Position numbers and translations under genes: made by a program. Below, in pieces: positions 1 through 11,205 of a stretch of DNA of 64,000 nucleotides (position 1 is its first letter; each line of letters starts with the position of its first letter). Origin of the DNA: Kappaphycus alvarezii (taxonomy: Eukaryota > Rhodophyta > Florideophyceae > Gigartinales > Solieriaceae); NCBI GenBank assembly GCA_002205965.3, contig NADL03000623.1:1178001-1242000 (forward strand). Direction: 5' to 3'. A model generated the notes under the pieces. It saw only the letters and a list, made by a program, of their open reading frames with translations, did no database searches and was not told the origin of the DNA.

Positions 1-281
1 GAATCTAAGGACCTTGCCAAAGCCGCTCGTCATCCCATGGTAGAGCCCCGAGAGGGCCTCCACCGCACGATACCAGATATTCGGGCATTGGGAAGCCGTG
101 GGGGGCCGACTTCTTCGACATCACCTTTGTCAACCCTCTCGCGCCATGGAACAGCAGGGTCAATACGTTCAACCCGTTGACCTCCCTTAACGCAGCCCGA
201 GCGGCGAAGCATAGAAAGTATCAACCTTTCATTACCACATCCCCTTTCGTTCCATCACACACAACAACCTTCCAACACTGA
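1..281 (+). pseudogene. LINE ORF2 C-terminal fragment (RLE region)
   Basis: An open frame ending at the TGA at 279-281 contains GADFFDITFVNPLAPWN followed by SLNAARAAKHRKYQP. This matches the order seen in the C-terminus of copy B (IDVTIVSP, then a basic KKH/KHRKY stretch), which is the restriction-like endonuclease region of RLE-type non-LTR retrotransposons. The fragment is cut by the left window edge, so only the last part of ORF2 is visible. ORF1 of a second LINE starts about 30 bp later, so two copies lie head to tail. Family assignment is by motif order only. Confidence 0.5.
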
Positions 282-311
282 CTGCACCCCCACTGAGCAA
301 ACCACGCCAAC

Positions 312-1488
312 ATGGAGAGCGCCGCCAAGGCCAAAGCCAAAGCGCGCCCGCCTTCGTGGCACAAATTGTGAAGGCTCACAAGAGCCCCCGAGTAGCTACG
401 GTCCCCTCCACTGTACGCGATTTCTGCCGACTGCAGGCAGGATCGCTGGCTCTGAATGCCCCATCGCATGAGGAGACCCCGACGCGTCGGAGCCGCGCAC
501 CCAAACCGAGAGCCCCTGTCGCCCTGAATGGTATGACAGGATTACCTCCAACGCTGGCCCCTATGATGTCCACGCTGGCTTTCTCCGCAGGCCCTCCGGG
601 CATTGGAGCCTTGCCGGCATACGAAGACGCACAAACAAGCCTACTGATTGCAGCCGAGGATGCCGGAGTGCCCTTGCCCAAGCATGCACTCCTCGCATCG
701 GGAGATTGGACAATTGTTGTGCACTACGCCGCGGAATCCAACGATCTCCTAAAAATACTCCGGGGGATCCCAAACATTTACAATGGCGCCCGCCTCTCCA
801 CCAGCCAGCTTTCCGAACTCATCGCCGAGCTCCCCACAACCGAGTGGAAAGTTGGCATTTGCGTCGCTGCTGCGCGCGAGGGTGCAAAGATCAAGACCGT
901 GGCCTCCGAAATAACACTGGAAAACAGGAAAGCCCTGGCGGAGCAATCACCCGCCTCATTGACGCAGCAGCAGCAACCCTTCCGAGAGGGGATGCTTATG
1001 TTGAAAACTTCATCGCGAAATTCTACGCGGGGTGCGAAAACCTTGCTCCCCCAAAGACTGACTTGGATACGCAGGACACCCCAGGCGCAGCACCGGAGGC
1101 AGACACTTCACCAGCGGCCCACCACGACAACAACGACGAGACCCCGGACGGTGGAGTGGAAACACTGGAGACCACCACAGTCCATGAAGAACCCGACAGT
1201 GCGACGCCACCGGCGACAAACAAAACTACCCTGGCCCCCACACCTAGAGAACTCTCACCTGTCAACCTTAGGGTAACAAAACCCCCGGAAACAGGTGCGG
1301 CTCACCAGCTTACGCAACCAAAGCCGGACGTTCCTGAAGCTCCCTCCACACACACGGGGAAGACCGAACGAAGCACGAAACGCACCCGCGCCTTGTCACA
1401 ACGCATGAAGGAGATGCGGACGGTGAAGACACAACTCGACCAATCCCCCCCACCGGGAAAACGGGCGAGCAAGGCCTCTCGCCATTAG
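312..1488 (+). CDS. LINE A ORF1 (proline/basic-rich, presumed RNA-binding)
   Basis: The likely start is ATG 312 in a good context (CAACATGG), giving MESAAKAKAKARPP and then VAQIVKAHKSP. The reading passes from frame to frame near 350 and near 940-960. Each shift is what one missing base would give, so the product is about 390 aa. It has an ordered N-terminal half (a stretch reading DWTIVVHYAAESNDLLKIL) and a disordered, Pro/Thr/Lys-rich tail ending in QSPPPGKRASKASRH. I see no CCHC knuckle. Its position just before the reverse-transcriptase ORF is the evidence that it is ORF1; the function is inferred. Confidence 0.5.
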
Positions 1489-1519
1489 TCCTTCCCTCCT
1501 TTCCCACTTCCCCGTATCA

Positions 1520-3173
1520 ATGCCCCTGATGCCTCCGACGACTTCCTTCGCAACCAACGACCAGTCCACCCCTACCACTCCTCTTCCTTCGGTGTATGAT
1601 GCAATGCACAGCCCGCTAAGGCCCTCGGACATCTTCAACCGCATTCCTGGGAACTGCATTCACAGTCTTGCCATATTGCTCATTCGACTCTTTCGATCCG
1701 CAGCAAACGCACGGGACGCAAAAGCAGTGCATATTGTCTTCCTCCGGATACATCTTCTCCCGACCGCTGTCTTGCGACGTTTAATCCGTGGGGAAGCCGG
1801 ATGGCGGTCTCAGACAAGGCAAAGCGAAGGACTGCGAGGACGCATCCGCCGCGCCACCGCAGGCGAATGGAATGAAATTTGGAGAGAAGCCATCCAAGCT
1901 CACCAGATCAGGAAGAGCGAACTGTCCGACGCCGCCCGCAGCAAACCCAGACAGACAACAAGCGAGACCCAAAGTTTCGCCGGGCAGCCCACCTAGCGGC
2001 AGATGCACAATACGGGCGTGCGATGCGCGCCCTACATCAGTCGCACATTGCGGACGTTCGGGACCCACACGTTTTGGAACGTCTGCGAGAGTTGCACTCT
2101 GCACCGAACTCTCCTGTGACAGCCATCGATACGAGAGACCTCCCGCTCCCGATGGGCATCACTGAGGAGGCAGTCCTACACGCCGTCCGACGCTTGAACC
2201 CAAACTCCGCGCCGGGTCCGGACAGAATGTCCCCTCGGCTCCTTCGATTCTTTGCCAACACAACGGTGAGTCCTGAAGCAGGTGTGACGGGCATCTCGGC
2301 GCTTACTGCAGTTGTGACAAGACTAGCTCAAGGGGACTTACCAGGCGACACAATCCCTCTGATCTCCTCTGCGACGCTGCTACCCATCCAACCTCGGCCA
2401 GACAAGATTCGACCCATTGCTATTGGGACAGCCTTGCGGCGACTCGTAACAAAGGTGCTCCTACCACAAGCAATAGAAGACACAAAGGAGTACCTCGCAC
2501 CCTTGCAAGTGGCCAATGGCGTGCCCAGCGGACTGGACTCCATTGTGCACGAAGCACGAAGACTGGTTGAGCGCCAGGACGAGGAGCATGCACTGGTATC
2601 CGTGGATGCACACAATGCATTCAATCGATTCTCGAGCGAGCGCATGGTAAAGTTGCTGCCGACCAAAGCACCGTCGCTGTGTCGTTTTCTGAGCATGGTA
2701 TACGCCCGCAACACGCCGTCGCTGATGTTGCCCCTTGCGGCCGCACATGACATCCCTAGCCAAGAAGGTATGCAACAGGGGGACCCTGCAAGCATGCTGT
2801 TGTTTTCTCTTGTTGTGCATCCATTAGCAACAGAAATTGCCCAGCAGACACAGCTTAGTCTACATAGATGGTATGCGGACGGCTGCACTCTCATCGGCAC
2901 TCATACAGAGCTCGAGAGGGCAGTCGACATCCTCAGCTCCAGTGGACCTGACCATGGCTTATACCTGAATCACGCAAAAACCCGTTTGTTCTGGCCGCAC
3001 AGACTCGGTAACTGCACATCGCCACTATTCCACCGCTTCCCTGTTGAGAACTTTTCCATTGAAGGCATCGACCTTCTTGGGGCCCCAATTGAATCGTCAC
3101 AGTTTATGGAAAATTTTCTCAACGAGAAAATCAGAAGCTGCAAGCACAAATTGTCGCTGATTGAAGGTATCTG
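1520..3173 (+). pseudogene. LINE A ORF2, first part: reverse transcriptase
   Basis: Non-LTR reverse transcriptase. ATG 1520 opens a frame that shifts once near 1946 (a CCC run) and continues to the insertion point of copy B. RT motifs appear in order: NPNSAPGPDRMSPRLL, KIRPIAIGTALRRLVTK, VSVDAHNAFNRFS, EGMQQGDPASMLLFSLVVHP, then the catalytic box read as WYADGCTLIG, then LLGAPIES. The family expects F/YADD, so the second Asp is replaced or lost, and this copy is probably catalytically dead. The RPIAIG...LRRL and QQGDP style, with no apurinic endonuclease upstream and an RLE-like region downstream, places it among RLE-type LINEs; I cannot name the clade. The rest of the gene resumes at 5030. 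Confidence 0.8.
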
Positions 3174-5029
3174 GGGAAAAGGTGACCTTTGTATTGAAAT
3201 GCATAATGAGGGGACCGAGCGGTCCCAGCTGGACCTTGTGGGGCTCAACAGCGCTGAATTGACGCTGGTTGATCATAACGGCAGTGTAGCGTTGAACGAA
3301 GGCAGACAACGTGGTGCGAAGTGCACAAAACTCCGTGAATGCGGGCTTGCCTCGTCTAGCGGCGAAACAAGTTGCGATGTCTTGGAGGAGTTGAAGGCCG
3401 GTGATGTCAATCTGTCCATAAACATCGAAGGCCAGGGGGCGCAAGTCGATGCCTTCAGACCGGTATGGGGGGCCATAATAATTGTGCTTCTTGAGGGTTG
3501 CCCGCTCGAGCGTGGATGCACCGCCGTTGGCGAGGTCGCGGTGGGGACGAGAGTGGGGGCTGACGATGGTGACGTCGATGCTTTGAGGGGAGGGAGCGAA
3601 GAGTGGATCGTCAATGACCAGGTCGACCTTCCGTTGTTCGGCCGGGCTTTTGTGGAGGTCAGCCGCCAGGGGTCGTTCACGCGAGTCGGACAGGGCGATA
3701 GCAGGGTGGGTTAGGTGACGGAAGAGATGATCGCGTAGGCTGTTATGTCGTCTCACCGCGCCCACTGCGCCCTTACAGACGGATGCGTGGTGACCGGGAG
3801 CGTCCAGTATGGGGATGGGCTGGGCTGAACTTGTCGAGCACATCGGACAGAGACGAGAGCCATCGAAGATGGGGTTACCGAGGCGGACATCAACCATAGT
3901 GCGCCAGACTTATGTCTCGACGTAGAGGTCGTTGCTGGAGAGCGGTAGGGTGTAGAATGGGGCGGAAGCAGCAGTGGGTGCGACGGCCGCCAGGCGGGCA
4001 CGGTGATGGGGGGTGGAGGGGGTTTGATTTTGTAGACGGCGGAGAGTGTCAGTATGAAGGTGTGTGGTGATTTCGTCCTGTAGCTGCCAGGGGTGGGAGT
4101 CGACCGGTCTGGGCGTACGAGAGATGAGGTTCTCGAGTCGGAGATCCTGGGGGAGGTCGAGGGCGGTGGCAAGGGGGTCATAGGCGGGAGCGAGTAGGCG
4201 GGCGGGGTAGAGTCGGGTAGGGCCGAGAACTTGTTGGATGAGTGCGGAGTTAGTAAGGAGAGAAACGGTGTAGGCAATAATGTGAACGCCATGGGTCTGA
4301 GTAAGCCCAAGTCCGCCGGAGCGAAAGGGGAGTGTGGTTTGGGTCCAGCCTGTGTTTGTTTGGCGGCGATGTATGCTTTCGAATACCCTTCGCATTCCCT
4401 CATCAAAGGACTTGGCAAGGGCAGCGGTTAAGTGCGGCGGGGTACTGCGGAAAAGATACATGAGCCGACATGACGAAGCGCAAACTCGTAGGATGTGAAA
4501 CGCAAGATGGGGGTCATTCAACATGACGAGGGACGCTGGGCAAGAAGGTCATGAAAAGGCACCCGCAAAGAGTTTGGGAGGAAAGGCAAGGTTGGTACAG
4601 GGAGGGAGAAGATAATGGAAGGGGAGGGCAATGTTGGGGTTGTGTAGGTGGGGTCCCCCTCATTAGTTGGCTGCGGAGGCGGCGGCTGAGGTGGCCTCAG
4701 GGGTAGCGGATGTTGGGCCGTTGGGGCGAAGTCGCTTTGCGGCCGATTCATCTGGAGCGGGCGCGGGTGGAGGGGGTGCCACGGCCGGAAATTGGCGGTG
4801 GATGTCGGAAATCGAGGATTCGAGAACCTCAACAAAGTACCGCCTGGGCTTCCACAGACAGGAAGGGTCCTGCAGGCGGTCGGCTTCGGCCCGGAGGTGG
4901 GGGGGAGCGATCGGGCATCACCATCCGAAGTGCAGTGGGCGACAATGGGGCAGGTGCGGAGACGACAACTGGAGGGAGTGTGGCAGGGCAGTGTTGGCGG
5001 AAGGCGTCGTAGGCAGTTTGTGTGTGTGT
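3174..5029 (-). mobile_element. LINE B, 5'-truncated copy nested inside LINE A
   Basis: On the minus strand from about 4550 to 3250 the reading matches the second half of an RLE LINE ORF2. It begins DPHLAFHILRVCASSCRL and FRSGGLGL. A zinc cluster follows with CPMC, HHASVC and RRHNSLRDHL, then KVDLVIDD and SIDVTIVSP (endonuclease-like) and a final QRYTAVMINQ. One in-frame stop lies at 3910-3912. The 3' end abuts LINE A at about 3174. Flanking LINE A has an 11-bp near-duplication: 3163-3173 and 5030-5040 agree at 9 of 11 bases, a decayed target-site duplication. The stretch 4560-5029 (its 5' end) is Pro-rich in translation and not recognised. Unlike many LINEs it has no poly(A) tail. Confidence 0.7.
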
Positions 5030-5854
5030 GAGGGTATCCGCGGGTGCACACACGGAGACGCTCGAATTCGGTTCCACCTTCACCGGGTATGTGCATCCGC
5101 TTGCAAGCTTCAACATGTGGTGAAGCTAACTCCGCCGAGTGTGACCACTGCCACTGCACTGAGATTCGACGACGACCAACTCGAATTTTAAGCACACTCT
5201 AACAACGTGCCGATGACTGATGCAGTTCAACAGCAGGTATCCTTACCTCTCCGCTATGGCGGTCACGGCTTTACACCTATAGCAACGCTTAATTTCGCAG
5301 CATATGCTGCGAGCATAATTAACGCCGAGCTGCTGCGGAGCCCTGAGGACAGTGGTGAGACTGAACACCGATACGCTGAAGCGGATACACACCTCCGGGA
5401 GTTTGTCCGACGGCTCACTGCGTCCGTCACTAATGATGGCAGTCTTCCGGAAACTTTGACAGCGGCAAGCCTCGCAGCCAAGCCCGATAGTACATACAAC
5501 ATTCTGTATCGAGCCTGGTGCGAGTCTGCAGCAAAGTTCTTCTGGAAGGACGACGAATGGAAGAGGTTGCCAAACCCCATATCGCATTCAGAAGCAGATA
5601 TTCGGCGAAGAATTCGACGTCATGCATACTTGGAAACGCAGGCAGGGGCCTTCCTCACCGCAAACCCCGCTGTAGTCAACCGAACGTCCACCGAGATGTG
5701 GACAGTGATGCTACGCCGTCACCTAGGAGTTCGCGTGTTTGACGACACCGCACCACTGCAGTGCGCTAAGTGCTACAGGCCCATGGATCTCTTAGGGGAC
5801 CACGCGGCAGACTTTTGTAACAAAGGTCGTGTACACTCACTGACCGACTATTGA
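5030..5854 (+). pseudogene. LINE A ORF2, second part (zinc cluster region)
   Basis: This is the continuation of LINE A across the copy B insertion. The codons at the duplicated site read EGI on both sides (3163-3171 and 5030-5038). They run on as DARIRFHLHRVCASAC and KLTPPSV, parallel to DPHLAFHILRVCASSC in copy B. One in-frame TAA lies at 5189-5191. The same frame then gives LPLRYGGHGF, NPAVVNRTSTEMWTVMLRRH, and the zinc cluster CAKC...GDHAADFC. It stops at 5852-5854, where copy C begins, so the endonuclease region of copy A is missing. Confidence 0.65.
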
Positions 5855-5855
5855 G

Positions 5856-6038
5856 TTAAGAACTAACTGGATGGTGAACATCGGTCAAGTGCAGTGGGGC
5901 ACGGGAAATGATGGCCATAGCCACCGAGGACCACAGAACACAGCTGATGCGCTGATAGATTCGCGAGCGAACAGTGGCATCAGAGGTGTGATATCTGGCC
6001 GCAATCCGGGGAATGAAGGTTCTTGAAAAAATTGTCAC
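5856..6038 (-). pseudogene. LINE C extreme C-terminal tail
   Basis: The minus-strand reading RIAARYHTSDATVRSR, YQRISCVLWSSVAMAI and RAPLHLTD closely parallels the plus-strand tail at 23.4-23.5 kb (RHHNTSMEVSHR, YQRLNAVVLSAAAVAI, HTPMHLTD). It is the last 60 codons of an RLE LINE ORF2, strongly 5'-truncated. Its 3' end abuts the broken end of LINE A, tail to tail. Confidence 0.55.
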
Positions 6039-6039
6039 T

Positions 6040-6850
6040 GATACAAGTTGTCTCCAAATTCACGCAAAGGAGTGGTTGATTCCAGCAAGATCAAAAAAAA
6101 TAGTGCACTGTATGCAAAGAGATCCAACAAAAGCCTGTAAACCTGTAACAGCAAATGAAGAGTTGACCGATTATTTGTTCTTCTATCGGCTCGGGAAGGC
6201 ACTTTTATAATGCTCCATTTGTGTGTCACCAGATGAACGGCTGCAAAGTATCTCGAAAAGATCTCTGGAGCAATTGCCATGGAATATGACTTGCCTCTTG
6301 ATTGCGTCTGACGTTGCACATGAAAGATGGAGGCAAGTTGACTCTTGGCCAGTCATTCGAGCAATATCTTCACCACCGAGTAGCATGCTTTTGCTGTGGC
6401 GTGTTCGCGATGGGGTCCCTCGTCGGATCATAGATTACCGTTTACTTTCGACTATGTACATTTCCTTATTTTATAACCATCGAAAAGCGTTCAACCCAAC
6501 CTGCTCTGCCGTTCGTCCGGGCAATGGAGGCATACAAATGCAGCGCTGGCTGTGGTTTTCAGCTTTGTTTCTCCTTCGTTAGTAAGCTTCCAAGAATAGC
6601 TTCCCATCACACAAAACTGACAGGCTTGACCACTCTCTTTGAACCAATCCCTGACAAGTTGCCAAGTGCTATGCTCACGGATATTTTCCAGCACTCGTGC
6701 AGTGATCTTTCCTAGACGCCCATATCCAAAGATGCGTCCACAACGACGCTTTACCGTTTGCGAGTACACGGATCGGCCCTGTCTGATGAGGCCGCGGATG
6801 AAACGGCCGGACTTCATGTAGCACTGCAATGACCACGTATTCAGCCGCCG
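6040..6850 (-). other. No clear gene; small minus ORF with paired CxxC
   Basis: I see no recognisable gene here. One minus-strand ORF (6491-6829, 112 codons) has a basic N-terminus, then CQFC and, 30 residues on, CLHC. That spacing could hold a zinc ribbon like those before some transposase cores. Nothing further supports it, and the ORF could be chance. Confidence 0.2.
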
Positions 6851-6853
6851 TGC

Positions 6854-8268
6854 TCATACTCTCGAAATTTCATCTTCTCTCCAACCGGACAGACGAGTTT
6901 CTGTGTCTGACCCAACTATGCTCATATGACTTCTTGGAGTTGCCCAGCTATTATCATCTGCATCTATCTCGGAATAATCCTCTATCCTCTCTTGTTCGTT
7001 GGCACCAGGGACCCCAACATTACCATCAGGCCTCTCTCCATCAGCCTCAGAGCGCCCGCGGCTTGCAACTGCCGCATCGTCATCCCTTGGCTGGGATTGA
7101 GCAACTTCCGATTGCCCTTTCAAAATACCCTGCAAAAGTTCGATCGCCAACCTCAAGTTCCCATGCTGATTTACCAGGCGGTCCACCTCCTCGCGCCCAC
7201 GTTCCTCCCCACCGCTTTCCTCCCCATCCTCCGTTTGACCGCCCCTCTCTCGTCTTTTTGAAGCCCAAAAAACTGCGATAAACAATAAGCCTATCAAACC
7301 AACTGCGGCGACAACACAAACCGCGATAAACGCAGCTGGGGCAACACCTCGTCTCCGTCCGTCACTTTCGGTATTCCGTCATCGAGTCCATCGACGGTCA
7401 CCTCCGGCTCATCCCTTGCAGCCTCCTGGCTACCATTTGCGAAAATGGCGACTGCAGTATCCGCCGTCTGGAAAACGGCGCCGCTGGCCTGGATCCAATC
7501 GACAAACGCCGAGACTCGAACATGGACACCAGGTATTCGGCGCTGACCACAATCCAAACCAAAGGAAATGACACCGAGCTGGACGGCTCTACCTTGAGGA
7601 TCAAATTGAACGAGCGGACCTCCTGAATCTCCATGGCATCCATCGGCGATACAGAACCCCTTCCATAGCCTGCACACAGAAAGAAGGGGGTGTGACATTC
7701 AAATAGCCGCGATAAATGGCGGTGCATTTTACGGGCGAGTTGACAGGTGAATCTACCTGATGTGCGCGAGGGTCTGAAATATTTTCATCTCGAAAGAGGG
7801 TTCGACCGTAGCCGGCGCTGCGAACAAAGCTCCCGGCCTGCGGAACTGAGGAATTTGTGTTGAGGGTAACAAATTGAGCTGTCGCGGGGCACTACGTTGC
7901 AGGTGAACGAGAGCGATATCGCCAGGGGAATCCATGCGTGACTGTTGGAATTCGGTATGCGGAATGACACGACGGACCGGAATGAAGGGGCCTCTTGTGG
8001 CGATGTCGGGGAGATGCGGGCGCGATATCCGGGGCGGATGTTGCAATGAGCGGCTGTGAGAATCCATTGGGGGAGAGGAGTGAGCCGGAGCAACGGAAGA
8101 CGTTGGAGGGAGAGGAGAGGGAGACGAGGTAAGGGGGAGTGGAAGGTCGACCGCCGATGATACGCGGAGTTGGTGGGGTAATTACTTGGGGCATACTGGA
8201 TTGGGAGGGGGTTGTGCATGGGTAGGTAGAAGGAGGAGGAGTGAGGAAAGGAGGAGAAAGAGGGGCAT
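6854..8268 (-). CDS. Trypsin-like serine protease 1, membrane-anchored
   Basis: S1-family protease, predicted secreted and anchored. The start is ATG 8268, chosen because it opens a clean signal peptide (MPLFLLLSSLLLLLPTHAQ). Order: activation site PRIIGG; WILTAAHC (His57); SPGDIALVHL (Asp102); SFVRSAGYGRT; FLCAGYGRG; ADGCHGDSGGPLV (Ser195, with Asp189 giving Lys/Arg specificity); PGVHVRVSAFVDWI; a membrane span around 7270-7330 followed by KRRER; and a charged tail of about 130 aa with a short coiled-coil-like part. The frame changes at seven places: plus-strand runs at 8188-8191, 8069-8073, 7987-7990, 7832-7834, 7686-7690, 7657-7660 and 7338-7341. Restoring one C or G in each run would give a continuous trypsin, so I read these as consensus errors. 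No intron is needed. Confidence 0.8.
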
Positions 8269-8420
8269 GACTTTGGGAGAGGGAATTAGGGGAGGCATGC
8301 GGAGGGATAGGCTTGTGGGATGGAGAGAAGGGATCAAGGTGAGAAGGCGGCGGAGTTGGGATATGGATATTTGCGTTGGAGCAAAGCGAAGATGAAGAGG
8401 AAGAGGAAGAGGGAGGGGGG
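8228..8420. repeat. Polypurine (plus) / polypyrimidine (gene strand) tract before trypsin 1
   Basis: This is a GGA/GAA-rich plus strand with almost no T or C for tens of bases. On the coding strand it is a CT-rich leader running into the signal-peptide codons. Similar tracts precede trypsins 2 (10890-11000) and 3 (22100-22400). It may be 5' UTR or promoter; nothing shows which. Confidence 0.5.
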
Positions 8421-8585
8421 GGTGAAGGGAAAACGAATATATTGGCAAACGCTGAAATTGGTAAAACGTGTCCGCAAATGCAAGCACGTTGGGAGGGTGC
8501 CCTAAGAGAGTCTCTGCCGGGGCCGTCAGAGCCATTTTTGGCCGTATCCACAGCACAGCTTGAGCCGTCGGGGAATTTATTCCCG

Positions 8586-8690
8586 GTTTATTGATACTGT
8601 ACTTTACTGTACAGGGGCACTTACAGCACCTTGAAACGAATGTTACTGTACAGGTACTGTACTGTAGTATACAGTACTAGTGTTCCAGTG
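8586..8690. repeat. GTAC-palindrome field upstream of trypsin 1
   Basis: The words TACTGTAC, TACAGTAC and close variants occur about six times within 105 bp, upstream of the minus-strand gene. Each is palindromic or nearly so around GTAC. They recur near the other trypsin genes. Confidence 0.6.
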
Positions 8691-8699
8691 ACCTACCGG

Positions 8700-9550
8700 C
8701 TTTGGACCGTTTACCCATTCAAAAGTATATGCAAATTCTAACAGGCCAGGTTTCCATTCTCACTCCACTTGTTTCAGCCATGATGTACTTGAGTTCGCCA
8801 TCAACAACTTCGTGCCGGGTGGAGCGACTTGATCCGCTTCAGTGCACGTGCACAACACAATCCCCTGTGCCACCTTCCCCCGACAACACACTACCTGATT
8901 ACAGACCTCCGTTCTCCCTCCCCAACAGCAATAACAAAACTCGGACAACTCTACTGTACTGTTCGCAGTATCGCCCATACCAGGTTTACGTTGCCATTTG
9001 TTAGCAAACTCACTTCCTCCTACCTAGTTAGTTATGACAACGCCGAAAGTCCCAATTAGTTCCACACCCACATCTCCGTTTCTTCAACATCCCTTCACAC
9101 AACGAGTCCCACGTCCTGCCCACTTTCTCTTCTCTCAAATCCATCCATCAGTCACACAACATCCCGCCAACTCAACTTTGCAAATCAATGCTCCCATTCC
9201 CACCCACCCATCCCTCACCTTTGATTTTCCCACCCAACTCCAAACCCTGTCTCCGCATTCACAATCATAAAACACCTACAACATACCTTCCCGCCGTGTC
9301 CCTCTCAAAGTCCCCCATACACCACTCGCGTCCATTCTGCCCAACAAACACTACTTGCCTCGTACCATCTCCCAAGTATGTTTGCAAACCCGCAATACAC
9401 ACTCGATTACGGCACACCCCGTTTCGACACCCCACTATTCCTCCCACGCACCCTTCCTTCTCACCTACGCCATGTACGGGATATAACGCCCTGTCGGCGC
9501 GATACGAGTCCCGTCTTCCTTTTCCCCAGCTCCAGGGATAAGAGACGAGG
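8700..9550. other. Intergenic, trypsin 2 to trypsin 1
   Basis: There is no coding signal on either strand. The plus strand from 9050 to 9500 is rich in CCA and CCC and poor in G. It must contain the 3' end of trypsin 2 and the promoter of trypsin 1, but I see no TATA box or polyadenylation signal I would defend. Confidence 0.4.
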
Positions 9551-9556
9551 CACTCT

Positions 9557-10859
9557 CTACGTATCATCCACGCTAACAACGGTAGCAACTGGCGGTGGCG
9601 GTGCTGGCAGCCTACTGGGTGTATGTTTTGCTTCGCATTCAATCTCCTGCTCAGCCACCGCCTCGTCCGTTTTGACTGACTCCTTACGGGATAGCTTTCT
9701 TGAGCGTCGGCTTCTGATCACCACGACGGTGGCCAAGGCGATTACAAGAGCCACTCCCACTCCCACTCCTGCCGCAATGCCAATCACGACGCGATTGGAG
9801 GACGTCATCGGCTGGAGGATTGCTCTCGTGGACATGGTCCGCCTATATGCCATTCCTGGTAGCGCGTCTAGCCATTCTGCAAATGCCGCTGTACGGATAT
9901 AAATACCAGGGAACCCGGGTCTTGCGCAGCCCGTACCAGATGAGACGATGCCCACGAGGACCGCTTCGCCTTGATCATTGTATTGAACCATGGGTCCTCC
10001 ACTATCGCCTTTACTGTTGTGAGAACGTCAATGTCACAGGGGTCAACGAGGCATCATGAGGTCAGCATATAGCCACGGATTTGGAGGGTGTGGGCACAGA
10101 AAGGGCGGGTTGGACGGCATGTATGGGGGCTAATTACTTACCATGAATCGCATCCACCCTCCTCGTAACCAGCGCATACTTGCAACTCGGGACTCACGCG
10201 GGGATGTATTTCTCGGCAGATATCCCCGGCATTACGGGTACATCGACCTGTCTCAAAACCGGTTCCCTCTGACTGCTGGTTTCAGTTTCAGATGTCCTGC
10301 CGTAACCCAGCACTCGAACAAATGAGCGGGTGACTGGAATGGTTCCGTTGACATTAACCTGCATAGGACGCGCAACAACAGGAGCGTCTTGGCTGAGTTG
10401 AATAGCGGCAATATCATAACGTCGACGACGCCCCTGGTTATAGTCTTCATGTACAAAGACCTCGCTGATCGGCACAGAATGTGAGGTGGAGGCGGTGGTA
10501 GCGAGGGGACGACGAAGTGCGATGAGGGCAGTGTCGTTAACGCTTACATTGCAATGAGCGGCAGTAAGGACCCATCGGGAGCTGATGAGACTGCCTGTGC
10601 AGACAAAACCACGAGAATTGACAATGGCGACGAGGTAAGGAAGGAGATTTTCAGAAGCGTCATCGCCGTTGACAATGCGCATCTGGATGTGGTGTTGACG
10701 TGTGGAGAGAGTGCGAAGAGCGGGTGGGTCTTGTTGGAGTTGGACTGGACATGTTTGAGAGCGAGAAAGGGGATGGATGTGGAAGGTTGAAAGGAAAGGG
10801 GTAGCGAATGAAAGGGAAAGATGGGCTACGGTGAGTGTAAGGAGGATAGCTGTTTGCAT
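9557..10859 (-). CDS. Trypsin-like serine protease 2, membrane-anchored (2 exons)
   Basis: S1 protease with one intron. ATG 10859 is preferred over the upstream ATG 10997 because it opens a signal peptide (MQTAILLTLTVAHLSLSFA). Exon 1 (10859-10142) has MRIVNGDD (activation), WVLTAAHC, RRRYDIAAIQL (Asp102), SFVRVLGYGRT, VLRQVDVPVM, CAGYEEGGCDS. The intron 10014-10141 (128 nt, GTAAGT...CAG) splits the Cys191 codon. Exon 2 (10013-9557) restores CKGDSGGPMVQYN with Ser195 and Asp189, then GTGCARPGFPGIYIRTAAF, a membrane span (VVIGIAAGVGVGVALVIALA), and a basic then Pro-rich tail. One frame slip lies at the CCCC run 10224-10227; one more base joins VMPG to DICREI. Gene 3 has the same intron position. 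Confidence 0.85.
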
Positions 10860-11205
10860 CGAACGATGGAAAGGGTGACTGTGGGAAGGGTGGGGACGGT
10901 GGTTCTGCTGGGAGGGAAAGCATGCGGCAAGGGTTGGTGAACAGCTGCGTGGTGGTCTGGCTGGGGGGGGAGGGAAGGGGGGGTGGGTGGGTGTCATGGA
11001 GTTGCGGTGTGTGCTTTATGCGGTGTAGGAATTGGTTTGGGAAGTTAGGATTTAGCAAGGAGGTGACAGAGAGGCATGATGAGAGAGAAGGGAGGAGGGC
11101 ATTGAATTCTTGCGGTGACAGGGCGTTGATGCTGTGGAAGATTCATCGACTAGATTTTGCTATGAAGGCTGCGGGAAATGCACTGAGTTGGGTTTAGTTA
11201 AAGTC

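Noticed and set aside
4518-5195. 225-codon minus-strand ORF
   Set aside because: Its right part is antisense to the resumed LINE A, and the rest is Pro-rich filler at the truncated start of LINE B.
312-5854. Twin-priming inversion of one LINE copy
   Set aside because: The plus-strand gene resumes in frame after 5029 with a duplicated target, which a nested insertion explains and twin priming does not.
7670-7756. An 87-nt GT-AG intron in trypsin 1 that would join the activation half to GCHGDSGGP in frame
   Set aside because: Reading straight through with homopolymer slips gives SFVRSAGYGRT, HQVDSPV and FLCAGYGRG, which align with genes 2-4; the intron would delete these conserved parts.
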